Shown: positions 16,901-29,178, counted from the stretch's first letter. The stretch is 64,000 nucleotides of DNA from Porticoccus sp964395715 (GCA_964395715.1 CAYNAU010000002.1:186001-250000), one strand, 5' to 3'. Notes: generated by a model from the sequence alone, not told the origin. Program-made: numbers and translations.

Positions 16901-17536
16901 TACGAAGCTACCCGGCGTATCCGGGCGGGCAATGCCGGTTTTAACTACATTCGTATTCCCATTATCGCGGTGACAGCGGGCGCCATGGCTGGTGATCGGA
17001 TGAAGTGTCTCGAATCGGGCATGACCGATTACCTCACCAAGCCGGTGCAGCCCTACGAACTTGAGCGGAAAATTCTAACCCTAGGCCTGGATAAAATTGG
17101 CAACTCCGGTGAAGTCGGCGATGGTCCCTCCTTGCCGGCAAGTGTTGTGGTCAGCGGACTCAACAGTGAAGTCCAGAAAGAACTCTCCAAACTGTCGGTC
17201 TGGGACAAGGATGCCGTACTCAAGCGTCTCATGAACCGCATCGAGATTCTCGACACTGTGATCGAAATGTACAAGAAGTCTGCCCCCGAAATTATCGACA
17301 ATCTCAAAGAAGCTATTTCTACCGAGAATTTTAATCAGATCAGGATATTAGCTCACGATCTTAAAGGAATTTCTGAAAATGTTGGCGGCAAAAAAGTCGG
17401 CTATCTCTGCTATGAACTGGAGCTGGCAGCTATGGACAAGCACACGGATACCGTCAAATACCTTTCAGATATCCTGATGCTGCAATTTGGCTATCTGGTA
17501 GAAGCGTTGCGCGACGAGGAAAGCACATCCGCCTGA
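13988..17536 (+). CDS. Hybrid histidine kinase with Cache sensor, PAS, two receivers and Hpt
   Basis: An 1182-residue phosphorelay protein. An N-terminal membrane helix (about 15-35) precedes a double-Cache-like periplasmic sensor (about 40-330; YVSAITLNRENGVLDYPYWP). A second helix lies near 335-360, then PAS (about 365-485), a coiled segment, HisKA with H530 in NISHEIRTP, and HATPase (SNLISNAIKYT; GTGLGLAI). A degenerate receiver-like segment (about 755-885; IIVDTNQ, ILLIDTD, LLEKPI) is followed by a complete receiver with D963 in LVLMDCQMPVMDG and KPVQP, and a C-terminal Hpt domain with H1123 in LAHDLKG. Thus all steps of an internal relay His-Asp-His are present. The final acceptor is not encoded in the same protein; a neighbouring response-regulator cyclase is a candidate. 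It starts 250 bp after the receiver gene. Confidence 0.9.
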   Translation: MVTSMKAGFLTKKPYCYALLIAGISFLLWATIFINDHFSSRTLNSTYSAYIKEIIQHEQVSISQIYSIDVEMLQIIYENPLVSNYVSAMSEGNREEIAETQQALEAFFSTLVKHDEHIRQLRIIGIANQGRELIRLERKNGQVHIVPDRSLQVKGQRDYFTNSLELSPEANYVSAITLNRENGVLDYPYWPTYRLAKTLYNEQGETFGVLVMNIAAERILQMLSSTIDTDISYYLLNADGDFLYHPNNKMTFGFDLGKRVRWDDQFVPSDEALPNMGNLTTYSMPAANDELYAESLRIYYNGNPQKDYLELVVGVTRSKLDEMIRMERTGGVVVAAVSLTILGMAIAIFIAMMQMKNRLLAKQAEYKKIIEESLNGIITISPEGVVRQWNAAATNITGYSAVDARGRNIFDVLQFKNTTYFNTDVLNLISAGESIKEVDLVALDSSGKPVDVTLSIFRLTPDDKTTIDNGSIVIVLTDTSEQRRLEMQVKNANVDLERQVRERTAELEKARNIAMSASKIKSEFIANISHEIRTPIHGVFGMLRLLRQDPLTERQEHRLLMAETSINELTDLINGILDISKIEAEKLEIEATEVHLPTIIHNSAYLFAIPASDKKIELIVDCANVSDTHVMGDPGRIGQIFSNLISNAIKYTDAGQVLISAKTTLKGDSELMLSCSVSDTGVGISPQAQAQLFQPFSRGDQAEESKAKGTGLGLAIASQLCKLMDGEILVTSKKGEGTEFSFYLRLPLCEHSEDSSSISTVIDQGSSAIIVDTNQSSANAAAAWLTKSGAKTHLYPSFEDIDVPTAQSADILLIDTDSYMKHRKRIIEIQSGRTNEKPMRVLVSAPLSLDATNLQETFKKGTALLEKPITGISLEDSLLSAYGVERKPVRDLTDITDTEKQRIWNALATLKVLVVDDNAINQKVVGGMLEEYGVQVAYARTGEDAINVLKKNTDQLFDLVLMDCQMPVMDGYEATRRIRAGNAGFNYIRIPIIAVTAGAMAGDRMKCLESGMTDYLTKPVQPYELERKILTLGLDKIGNSGEVGDGPSLPASVVVSGLNSEVQKELSKLSVWDKDAVLKRLMNRIEILDTVIEMYKKSAPEIIDNLKEAISTENFNQIRILAHDLKGISENVGGKKVGYLCYELELAAMDKHTDTVKYLSDILMLQFGYLVEALRDEESTSA

Positions 17537-17651
17537 AGCAATCATCCAGACCGCCTCCACGCCACTCCATACCCCCCCGACCCTCAACAGCAGCACCCCG
17601 ATTCAGGGTGGTGAGAAGGGTATTTCTTCCAGCAAAACCAGTCTTTTTTAC

Positions 17652-17678
17652 TCAAGAACCAGAAATCACGGCCGATAG
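17652..17678 (+). promoter_or_regulatory. Possible sigma-28 (FliA)-type promoter
   Basis: TCAAGAAC (17652-17659), 11 nt, GCCGATAG (17671-17678). The -10 box matches 7 of 8; the -35 box is weak (4 of 8), but TCAA is at the right distance. It lies about 150 nt before the hybrid kinase start. The rest of the 292-bp gap (17537-17828) holds a short CACCC/GGGTG hairpin near 17599-17615 and nothing else I can name. Confidence 0.35.
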
Positions 17679-17828
17679 TCAATACAGGCAGGTAGGGCCT
17701 GTTAGCGTGTGACAAAACGAAACAATCATGAAGAAACCTTCTCCGCAGAAGAGTGTTTCGACTGAGTCATTGAACGTCACATGCTATGCGTCGCAAGGAG
17801 AGTCTGTAATTCGCGTATTGGTTGTCTA

Positions 17829-21901
<4,073 letters not shown>

Positions 21902-21905
<4 letters not shown>

Positions 21906-22807
21906 GTAATCGTTCTGTTTTAATCATCGATGATTCCGCTGAGTCAGTCCTGGTCATGTCGTCCATTCTTGGATCGGAACCCGTTGATGTGACCTTTTCC
22001 CTGTCCGGTGAAGAAGGCCTGGTCATGGCCCGGGAACAGAAACCGGACATTATCCTGCTGGACATTGAAATGGCGGGCATGAGCGGCCTTGATGTGTGTC
22101 GGGAACTGAAAAAAGAAAATGATTTAAATGATGTACCGGTGATTTTTGTATCCGGCCATGAATCCGAATCTGTTCAGCTGGAGGCCTTATCCATCGGCGC
22201 TGCAGACTTTATTTCCAAGCCCTACAGCCCGGCAATTGCTCTGGCCCGCGTTCGCATACAGCTGGCTATGAAAGAACTCACCGACAAGCTGAAAGATATG
22301 GCAACCACTGATCCATTGACCCAGCTCTATAACCGGCGGGTGTTTGATGAACGCTTGTCCCACGAATGGCGTCGCGCCCAACGCGTACGCTATCCCATTT
22401 CCATGCTGATGATCGATGTGGACTATTTCAAAAAGTACAACGACTTTTACGGGCACCCAAAAGGTGACGAGTGCCTGAAGAAAATTGCCAGCACAGTCAA
22501 ATCTGCAGCCCGCAGGGCCACGGATACCGCCGCCCGCTACGGTGGTGAAGAGTTTTCCGTGATGTTACCCGAGGCGGATGTCAGCAAGGCCATTTCGATC
22601 GGGAAGAACCTGTGCGAATCCATCCAGGACATGCAGATAGAACACAATAAATCCACGGAAGGTTTTGTCACCGTCAGTGTCGGGGTTTCCTCTATTACGC
22701 CGCACCTTTCTGACAAGGACGAAACCGTCCTCACACAGGCCGCAGACAATGCCCTGTACGCCTCGAAAAAAGAGGGGCGGAATCGCGTCAGCTATAAAAT
22801 GCTCTGA
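21902..22807 (+). CDS. Response regulator diguanylate cyclase (REC-GGDEF)
   Basis: A 301-residue PleD/WspR-like regulator that would make cyclic di-GMP when phosphorylated. The receiver domain covers about residues 1-120 with acidic residues in IIDDSAES, phospho-acceptor D54 in ILLDIEMAGMSG and lysine in ISKPYS. The GGDEF domain covers about 135-300 with active site GGEEF at 214-218 and an RATD inhibitory site five residues before it, so it should be an active, product-inhibited enzyme. The TTG start overlaps the stop of the hybrid kinase gene (TTGA), a strong sign of co-translation and partnership. No ATG lies near the N-terminus in this frame. Confidence 0.93.
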
Positions 22808-22836
22808 ATATCGCGATAAAATGCGACGCCGTTCGC

Positions 22837-22863
22837 TTAATGTGGTGCTGACTCTGCCGATAT
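22837..22863 (+). promoter_or_regulatory. Possible sigma-28 (FliA)-type promoter before the 66-residue ORF
   Basis: TTAATGTG (22837-22844), 11 nt, GCCGATAT (22856-22863). The -10 box matches 7 of 8, and TTAA stands at the same 15-nt distance as in the pomAB promoter. Transcription would begin near 22870, at the base of a hairpin formed by GGGTGTT (22874-22880) and AACACCC (22891-22897), and reach the ATG at 22935. Confidence 0.4.
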
Positions 22864-22934
22864 TAAAAGAGGAGGGTGTTGCAGTTGCATAACACCCGCT
22901 AAAGATACCGACCAGATGGCCAGAGGTATTTAAC

Positions 22935-23135
22935 ATGGTGAAGTATGACAATTCTGCCCGGCACGAAAATGGCTACCCGTCAGGGGCCCATGCGCACGGC
23001 ACTCGAAGGGATCACAATCCGGCCACTATCTACCTGGCCAACCATCCCCGCGCAGAAGAGTACCTGCACGATCTGTCCAAGGGTTGCTCAAAGATGTTCA
23101 GGGTATTTTTAGACAATCTGGCGGACAGGGTTTAA
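22935..23135 (+). CDS. Small hypothetical protein, 66 residues
   Basis: A short ORF I do not recognise. It begins with ATG at 22935 behind an AGAGGT ribosome site at good distance. The protein is polar, histidine-rich in its N-terminal half (HENGYPSGAHAHGTRRDHN) and has an amphipathic C-terminal helix (EEYLHDLSKGCSKMFRVFL); it has no signal peptide or membrane segment. It lies between a REC-GGDEF gene and the convergent cyclase operon, with a possible sigma-28 promoter and a hairpin in front. Being real is supported by the ribosome site and promoter, not by homology. A role in motility is only suggested by these signals. Confidence 0.45.
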   Translation: MVKYDNSARHENGYPSGAHAHGTRRDHNPATIYLANHPRAEEYLHDLSKGCSKMFRVFLDNLADRV

Positions 23136-23200
23136 CTTTATAAATCAATAGATTAAAACGATTTTGTAAGATTTATTGTTAATAATATAAAAGGTATCTG

Positions 23201-24505
23201 CTATTGGTTTACGCCGGCAAAACGGTAGCCTGACTTGCCGGTATTTTTCACCTCATACATGGCCTCATCGGCCGCTTCCAACAGCCATTCAAGGTCACGG
23301 TTGATCGCAGGGTAGGTCGCAATACCAATACTGGCCGATAAATCCACGCGATGATCACAATTAAAATTACAAGGCTCTTTCAAGCGGGACAAAATTTCGT
23401 CGGCAACCACTGAGGCCTGCTGAACATCAACAAGATCATTGGCAATCACTACAAACTCATCACCACCATAACGGGCCACCGTATCTGACTCCCTCACACA
23501 CGCCTTAAGGCGCCTGGCGACCTGTTTCAGCACATAATCGCCACTTTCATGGCCACAGCAGTCATTCACTGCCTTAAAACCATCGAGATCCACAAACAGC
23601 ACGGCAATCTGCGTATTGTTGCGATCGGCATGGGCGCGGTAAAAGGCAAAGCGGTCACGCAGCAACTCACGGTTGGGCAAACCCGTCAACCCATCGTGAA
23701 ATGCCTGGTAGCGGATTTTATCCTCACGCTGTTTTGCCGCGGTAATATCCTTGCCGACACAGACAAATTCCTTAATGACACCGGAGCTGTCGCGCAGGCC
23801 GGTAATATTCAGGGATGAAAGGTACAGTCCATGGGATTTCCTACGCTGCCACATTTCACCTTCCCATCCGCCAGACGCCTGCAATGCGTCTAGTAACGTC
23901 TGTCGGTAATCTGACGCGTGCCGGTTCCAGTCAAACAGGGTATAAATGGCACTGCCAATCAACTCTTTTTCACCGTAACCGGAAGTCTCTGTAAAAGCCC
24001 GGTTAACGGAAAGAATGCGGCCAGCCGTATCAAATACCGCCACGGACTCATTAATGCTGTTCAGTACCGTCAATGCGAGATTTTTCTGTATTTCCAGTGA
24101 TTCCCGGGCATTATCCAGTGCCTTGCTGTGAATAGCGGCCTTGATCACATGGGGCAGGCGCAGCAGGTAACGACCATCGGTTGATTTCACCAGATAATCT
24201 TTGGCGCCTGCTTTGAGGGCATTCACCGCAAGGATTTCATTGCCTTCACCAGTCATCATGATGAAAACCGGCTGCTCTGAACCTTTGTCTGTACAAATTT
24301 CCAGCAGCAGGTTCAGGCCGTCCATATCCGGCAGGTTATAGTCCAGCAATACGATATCGGGGTTCACCGCATCCACCGCGGCACGGCCATCTTCACCCGT
24401 ACCAACCATATGCAGGTGAAATTCCTCGTGGTCTTTCAAGGCGCGTTTAATCAGCTCTCTATCTACATCGCTGTCGTCGATAACAAGAACCGTACTGGTG
24501 TTCAC
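23201..24505 (-). CDS. Response regulator diguanylate cyclase (REC-PAS-GGDEF)
   Basis: A 434-residue cyclase: receiver (about 1-125, phospho-acceptor D55 in VLLDYNLPDMDG, lysine in LVKSTD rather than the usual KP), PAS (about 145-265), GGDEF (about 275-432). The active site is GGDEF in ARYGGDEFVV, with RESD as inhibitory site five residues earlier. It is the last gene of a three-gene minus-strand operon; its ATG overlaps the stop of the receiver gene by 4 nt (ATGA). The PAS domain gives it a second input besides phosphorylation. It most likely acts at the end of the pathway starting with the kinase at 24947-27082. Confidence 0.92.
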   Translation of the reverse strand: MNTSTVLVIDDSDVDRELIKRALKDHEEFHLHMVGTGEDGRAAVDAVNPDIVLLDYNLPDMDGLNLLLEICTDKGSEQPVFIMMTGEGNEILAVNALKAGAKDYLVKSTDGRYLLRLPHVIKAAIHSKALDNARESLEIQKNLALTVLNSINESVAVFDTAGRILSVNRAFTETSGYGEKELIGSAIYTLFDWNRHASDYRQTLLDALQASGGWEGEMWQRRKSHGLYLSSLNITGLRDSSGVIKEFVCVGKDITAAKQREDKIRYQAFHDGLTGLPNRELLRDRFAFYRAHADRNNTQIAVLFVDLDGFKAVNDCCGHESGDYVLKQVARRLKACVRESDTVARYGGDEFVVIANDLVDVQQASVVADEILSRLKEPCNFNCDHRVDLSASIGIATYPAINRDLEWLLEAADEAMYEVKNTGKSGYRFAGVNQ

Positions 24506-24957
24506 GATAAGTCGACCTCTTTCGGTAATACTGTGATATGGAACCAGTAATCCTCGAGCCGACAGATAGCATCAACAAAACTCTGCATATCGACAGGCTT
24601 TTTGATGTAGCTGTTGGCACCTTCTGCATAACAATTCTCAACATCTGAGTCGGCATCGGAAGTCGTCAGAATGACCACGGGGATTTTTTTGCGCTGGGAG
24701 TCATTTTTAAGGACTCTTAATACTTCTCGACCATCAGTTCCCGGCATGTTGAGATCGAGCAGAATAATGTCCGGTATCGGCGGCTTGGAGTCAGCAAAAA
24801 CACCGCGATGAAAAAGGTAGTCCAAGGTTTCATCACCGGTTTTACAACGAATAATCATGTTTTTGAAGCCGGCCTTCTCAAAAGCACGCTGGGTGACGAA
24901 AAAGTCATCATCGCTGTCTTCGACAATAAGAATATTACTCGGGGGGTTAAGTGACAT
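24502..24957 (-). CDS. Stand-alone receiver, Rcp1-like
   Basis: A 151-residue single-domain response regulator of the kind that partners phytochrome-like kinases (Rcp1 type): VEDSDDDFF acidic start, a long alpha1-beta2 region with TLDYLFHRG, phospho-acceptor D68 in ILLDLNMPGTDG, TTSDADSD and IKKPVD. It overlaps the upstream kinase gene by 11 nt and the downstream cyclase gene by 4 nt, so the three products are probably made together. The kinase has the matching phytochrome-like HisKA box. The receiver probably takes phosphate from that kinase; whether it passes it on to the cyclase or acts by protein contact cannot be told from sequence. Confidence 0.92.
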   Translation of the reverse strand: MSLNPPSNILIVEDSDDDFFVTQRAFEKAGFKNMIIRCKTGDETLDYLFHRGVFADSKPPIPDIILLDLNMPGTDGREVLRVLKNDSQRKKIPVVILTTSDADSDVENCYAEGANSYIKKPVDMQSFVDAICRLEDYWFHITVLPKEVDLS

Positions 24958-27082
24958 CGTTTGCTTCCCGCAATGTAAAGAAGAAAGTCGTACCTTCTCC
25001 GGGGGTTGATTTTAGCCAGATACGTCCGCCATGTTTTTCAATAATCTTTTTGACGATCGTCAAACCGGCGCCAGAGCCGCCGCCAAATTTTTCCTGCTCG
25101 TGAAGGCGTTTGAATATACGGAACACGACATCCTGGTGTTTTGGCGGTATGCCAATGCCGTTATCTTGCACAAAGAAAACAGGGGGATCCACTGTCGAGT
25201 TGACACCCACCTCAACCTGTTTGTTGTCGTTATCGTTGTATTTGGCGGCGTTAACAATCAAATTCTGGAAAACCTCCTGAATCCTGACTTCATTACAGTT
25301 CACCACGGGCAGGGGATGAATAGTGAGGTGTACGCCTGCTTCTGCTAGAAAGGAGGCCAGGTCATCGCGCACATCCTTTAAAAGTCGGTTTAAATCAACA
25401 TCAGAACGGGACAACTCAGATTGCCCGATTCTCGAATATTCCAGCAACTGGCTTAACAGTTTGGTCTGCCGCTCTGCCAGATGCTGAATACGGGACAGGA
25501 AATGTTTACCCTCATCCTCGAGCTTGTGAGAGTAGTCCTCGTACAGGAAATTGGCATAGTTGTGAATGCCCCGCAGAGGTTCTTTAAGGTCGTGGGAGGC
25601 AATATAGGCAAACTCATCCAATTCCTGATTGCGCCTGGTCAGATCGTCTACAGTACGCGCCAGCCTGGCTTGAGATCGTTGGCGCCACTCATATTCACGG
25701 GTTAACTTCCACACGACATAACCGAGCAGGGTGAGAATAATCAGGGCGAGGAGGGCAGCTTGCCCCCAAATTTGAAGTTTGATTCGGTTAATAAAATCGG
25801 CAGGAAGGAGGGAAACCGTTTTTAATGTAAGCTGAGGTTCCCCATACGCTGCCGCAACGGGAATCTGAATTGTCTGCCAGGTCCACAAGCCAACGTCTTT
25901 AAGCAATTGCCCATTGAGATTCTGATTCATCAGCGACCATATACCAGCATATCTGGATGCAAAAGTATTAGAGTTGCCGTACATAAAGCCCCACTGATCC
26001 TCAACACTCGGACTGCTTAACCAGTAGCCATCAGCGTTGAGCAAAAAGAGTTGGCTTAATGAGCTGTGGGCTGCAAATTTTTTTAGAGCGTCACGAACTG
26101 ACACATTGATGATAAAGAAACCGTTGGGTGTGCCGTCATCACGGTAGACGCGGGCCCCCAAACGCACTACTGGCTGGTGTGGTTGTTCAATAATTCCGTT
26201 CTCAACATTTAGGTCAAGTGGGGATATATATATCTCACGGGGACGAAGTTTCAGTGATTCAGTAGTGTAGTAACGGTCACTTTTGTCCTGAAGTGAACCA
26301 GTATCAGCGACAACGACACCGCCGTTATCATTACTAGTGATACGCACCCGTTCGAACCCATCTTCACCAATCCAGCGCATCTGTAGAAAGCTGGGATTTC
26401 GGGTCAATAATGTTGAAAAACTGTCTAATACCGGTGTGATGGATGTATCCGGATAGTGATCGATAACGGTCTGTATCCTGGGTTCCTTGTAGGCGAGACT
26501 CAGCAGCTTGGGCGACGAACTGTTAATTTCATACAGAAAGTCATGGGAAGACTGGTTAACAAGAACGGCCTGCGGTGAAGAAAAAATACCGAGACGGTCT
26601 TTGACAGCGTAATAAGCGACAAAAGACGCAGATATGATCACTAATAAACACAATGGTACAAATACGGTGGCAAAACGTTTCGGCAACCGGAATACGTCAT
26701 TATCCTCAAGAAGTGTATTGAATTTCTCTTCAGCCTTACGAGTCGCAGAGACATCGCGAACAACACAGAGTGTTTCGGCACCTATGGGCGACAACTGCAC
26801 ATCTACCGGAATCTCATGTCCGTTTTTATGCAAACCATAGAGGTTCATGCCGACGCCCATAGGCCGTGTACGGGGATTTTTCTGGTAATTTTCACGGTGG
26901 GAGTGGTGATTGGCACTGAAACGCTTCGGTATCAGCATGTCCACAGTCTGACCGACCAGTTCCTCATAGCCGTAGCCAAAAAGGATCTGAGCATGTTTAT
27001 TGACCTCCTGGATAAGGCCTTCGCAGTTCACCAGTAACTGGGCATCTGGCGACGCATCAAACAACTGCTTGTACAAGGGCAT
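24947..27082 (-). CDS. Sensor histidine kinase with N-terminal PAS and Cache sensor
   Basis: A 711-residue kinase with unusual order: a soluble PAS domain comes first (about residues 1-118; LFDASPDAQLLVN, GLHKNGHEIPVDVQLSPIG), then a membrane helix (about 137-160), a double-Cache-like periplasmic sensor (about 165-440; IYISPLDLNVENGIIEQPHQP), a second helix (about 447-467), a phytochrome-like HisKA box with H497 in IASHDLKEPLRG and HATPase (NLIVNAAKYND; VQDNGIGIP; GSGAGLTI). The HDLKEPLR box fits the Rcp1-like receiver gene that overlaps its 3' end. The sensor is related to those of the three plus-strand kinases. The operon runs convergent to the 66-residue ORF and divergent from pyrE. Confidence 0.9.
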   Translation of the reverse strand: MPLYKQLFDASPDAQLLVNCEGLIQEVNKHAQILFGYGYEELVGQTVDMLIPKRFSANHHSHRENYQKNPRTRPMGVGMNLYGLHKNGHEIPVDVQLSPIGAETLCVVRDVSATRKAEEKFNTLLEDNDVFRLPKRFATVFVPLCLLVIISASFVAYYAVKDRLGIFSSPQAVLVNQSSHDFLYEINSSSPKLLSLAYKEPRIQTVIDHYPDTSITPVLDSFSTLLTRNPSFLQMRWIGEDGFERVRITSNDNGGVVVADTGSLQDKSDRYYTTESLKLRPREIYISPLDLNVENGIIEQPHQPVVRLGARVYRDDGTPNGFFIINVSVRDALKKFAAHSSLSQLFLLNADGYWLSSPSVEDQWGFMYGNSNTFASRYAGIWSLMNQNLNGQLLKDVGLWTWQTIQIPVAAAYGEPQLTLKTVSLLPADFINRIKLQIWGQAALLALIILTLLGYVVWKLTREYEWRQRSQARLARTVDDLTRRNQELDEFAYIASHDLKEPLRGIHNYANFLYEDYSHKLEDEGKHFLSRIQHLAERQTKLLSQLLEYSRIGQSELSRSDVDLNRLLKDVRDDLASFLAEAGVHLTIHPLPVVNCNEVRIQEVFQNLIVNAAKYNDNDNKQVEVGVNSTVDPPVFFVQDNGIGIPPKHQDVVFRIFKRLHEQEKFGGGSGAGLTIVKKIIEKHGGRIWLKSTPGEGTTFFFTLREANDVT

Positions 27083-27605
27083 ATACTGAACCTTTGAGCA
27101 AAACCCTGGCTGTTATAGGGTGTTAGTGCCAATTTTTACTAAGGGTCATGATTATTTATCGACCAAAACTGTTGCGACTTAATCCTGGTTTGTAACACAA
27201 ACAAAACATACCAACCCACAACCAGAACATTCTACAGATCAATGTCACGATCTGTTTAAACAAAAAATACATCCGTCTGAATAAAATTCGGAAAAGGATA
27301 CGGCCAGCTTTGATATGGGGGCTTGGTGTGATGCACCTGAGTCGATGATTAAATTCTTCACGTCTCGCGCGACAGGCGAAGCCTCAAGATATCATTTCCC
27401 TGCCAACCTTCTGTACCCGCCCCAGACCAAACTGCGCATAATGTATATTATGTTAAATTGATAATATGGATAGATGTTACCCGTTCTGGTGATAGCGCAA
27501 ACCTGTACTGCACTCCCCTGATCTGGCAAAATTCGCGCTTCCCATCACATCGACTAAATCAAATTATTTAACGGGTAACCTTTCCGTTCTTTGACTGGAG
27601 CTACT
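27083..27605. other. 523-bp intergenic region between the kinase operon and pyrE
   Basis: No ORF or RNA gene is supported here. The region is AT-richer than its surroundings in parts (about 27105-27300 and 27430-27480). Visible elements are CATAAT/ATTATG flanking GTAT at 27437-27452, which may be part of a promoter or operator, and the 10-bp inverted repeat at 27476-27579 described separately. The divergent promoters of the minus-strand kinase operon and pyrE must lie here, but I cannot assign clear -35/-10 pairs. Confidence 0.6.
27476..27579 (+). promoter_or_regulatory. Possible structured leader of pyrE
   Basis: GTTACCCGTT (27476-27485) is perfectly complementary to AACGGGTAAC (27570-27579), separated by 84 nt. 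The second arm ends 26 nt before the pyrE ATG, close to its ribosome site (GGAG at about 27597). This could be a long-range RNA stem in the leader, or two half-sites of a looping repressor. No T-run follows, so it is not a simple attenuator. Confidence 0.4.
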
Positions 27606-28292
27606 ATGTCTTTCAACAGTTTTCCTGACCAGGATCTGATCGCACAAATGACAGCAAAAATGTTGCTGGAGATTGAAGCTATTAATTTCAGACCTAATGA
27701 CCCATTCAAGCTCACCTCAGGAAAAGCCAGCCCGGTCTACATTGATTGTCGCAAGATCATCTCCTTCCCTCGTGTTCGCGCCACAATGATGGATTTTGGC
27801 GCATCGACTATCTTGAGGAATATTGGATTTGAGTCTATTGATGCTGTTGCAGGCGGTGAAACTGCGGGGATTCCTTTTGCAGCCTGGCTGGCAGAACGCC
27901 TGTCGCTTCCCATGCAATATGTCCGCAAAAAACCCAAAGGTTTTGGTCGCGACGCCCAAATTGAAGGTGATCTTTCCGAAGGTTCCCGTGTTTTGTTAGT
28001 TGAAGACCTGACCACCGACGGTGGCAGTAAGATCAAGTTTTGCGAGGCATTGCGCAATGCCGGCGCTGAAGTCAGCGATACGTTTGTTATCTTTTTTTAC
28101 GATATCTTCCCGGGAACACGCGAAAAGCTGGCTGATATTGGCGTTAACCTACACTATCTAACCACCTGGCACGACGTATTGAATGTCTGCAAAGCTGAGA
28201 ATCGCATGGATAATCAATCCATTGCCGAGATTGAGTCTTTTCTAAATGCACCTGTAGAGTGGTCTTTGGCCCACGGCGGTATTGAAGAATAA
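27606..28292 (+). CDS. pyrE: Orotate phosphoribosyltransferase, alphaproteobacterial type
   Basis: Joins orotate to PRPP to make orotidine monophosphate in UMP synthesis. The protein is 228 residues from the ATG at 27606, which has GGAG 8 nt upstream. Key segments are FKLTSGKASPVYIDCRKIISFPR (as FKLTSGKASPVYID and CRKIISFPR), AVAGGETAGIPFAAWLAE, the mobile catalytic loop YVRKKPKGFGRDAQIEG, and the PRPP-binding motif VLLVEDLTTDGGSK. These follow the form common in alphaproteobacteria (for example Rhizobiales), not the 213-residue gammaproteobacterial enzyme. It may be a transferred gene or a second copy. It stands alone, followed by a hairpin terminator, and is preceded by a long leader with a 10-bp inverted repeat. 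Confidence 0.92.
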   Translation: MSFNSFPDQDLIAQMTAKMLLEIEAINFRPNDPFKLTSGKASPVYIDCRKIISFPRVRATMMDFGASTILRNIGFESIDAVAGGETAGIPFAAWLAERLSLPMQYVRKKPKGFGRDAQIEGDLSEGSRVLLVEDLTTDGGSKIKFCEALRNAGAEVSDTFVIFFYDIFPGTREKLADIGVNLHYLTTWHDVLNVCKAENRMDNQSIAEIESFLNAPVEWSLAHGGIEE

Positions 28293-28294
28293 CA

Positions 28295-28338
28295 GCATAT
28301 AAAAGACATATAGTTCAGGTCGTTATATGCCTTTATTT
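28295..28338 (+). terminator. Probable terminator after pyrE
   Basis: GCATATAA plus GAC (28295-28307) pairs with GTC and TTATATGC (28319-28330), with one small internal mismatch, followed by CTTTATTT. The T-run is broken, so strength is moderate. It separates pyrE from the convergent DUF547 gene. Confidence 0.5.
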
Positions 28339-28347
28339 GAGTTGTTT

Positions 28348-29178
28348 CTAGAATGAATTGAGACTGCGGTCATGTACAAAATCAATTTTTCCCTGAAACC
28401 CTAGCAGGTATAGGGCCAGCCGATCATCGGCATAGTGTGCAAACACCTTTAATAACGCTTTGTCATCACGAGCAAAATCTTCTTTGTACTGGCTGAACAT
28501 GCTTGAAGCCGTTAACCGACCATTTTTGAGGGTGACACCATTCTTGTGATTGATGAACTCTCTGCCCGTTTTTTTCAGCAGGTCTTTCACGTTATTACCG
28601 GTAAAGGCTACCGGTAACAGGCCGGGGCAACTCATATCCGCGCAATTCAGGCCGAAATGCACCTTGTGATCTTTCCAGATGGGACGCAGGATACGGTTTT
28701 CAATATCATTTAGCGAGAGCCATTGTCCGGTCACACTGACCCACTGGCTGTTCAGCGGATCTTTTGATGCATGCTTTGAATTGATCTCTGAAAAACTCTT
28801 TACCGGATAGTGATCGCTGATAATTTTCACAGTCAGCGCGTTATACAGGTTAAGCCAATACGCCTGCTGTTCCTTGCGGCTGTATTGTCTAGGATCGGTT
28901 GCTGACAGGGTATCGATATATTTTGATAACGACTTTTTGTCGCTGTGGCTTAACTCACCGTATCTGAAGCGGTTAACACCGGTCTCTTTGTTTACCACAT
29001 AGTGCTTCAGTATCTGATCCCATGCCTGGTGATTGACGGTCTCACGGTTCCAGTCGTTGGATTTGTCCCAGTAGGCCCAGTACTGGCTATCGGTGGAAGC
29101 CTGTACATTGGCCACACCCAACAACGTCAAAAGAACAAAACTGATGAAAACAGGTTTTAGTGCCATGATCAAAGCCAT
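28348..29178 (-). CDS. DUF547 domain protein, secreted
   Basis: A 276-residue exported protein with a signal peptide (hydrophobic residues 9-25, cleavage near VQAS). The mature chain carries the DUF547 domain, whose marker YWLNLYNALTVKII is at about residues 105-118; other conserved parts are HFGLNCADMSCPGL, with two cysteines near the end of the domain, and FINHKNGV. The molecular function of DUF547 is not settled, though the fold has been compared with papain-like/transglutaminase folds. It is divergent from bioA with 84 bp between the two starts and has no obvious functional tie to it. Start could also be the ATG at 29166. Confidence 0.85.
   Translation of the reverse strand: MALIMALKPVFISFVLLTLLGVANVQASTDSQYWAYWDKSNDWNRETVNHQAWDQILKHYVVNKETGVNRFRYGELSHSDKKSLSKYIDTLSATDPRQYSRKEQQAYWLNLYNALTVKIISDHYPVKSFSEINSKHASKDPLNSQWVSVTGQWLSLNDIENRILRPIWKDHKVHFGLNCADMSCPGLLPVAFTGNNVKDLLKKTGREFINHKNGVTLKNGRLTASSMFSQYKEDFARDDKALLKVFAHYADDRLALYLLGFQGKIDFVHDRSLNSF

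Noticed and set aside
22874..22897. Hairpin after the REC-GGDEF gene as an intrinsic terminator
   Set aside because: The stem is good but it is followed by GCTAAAG with no T-run.
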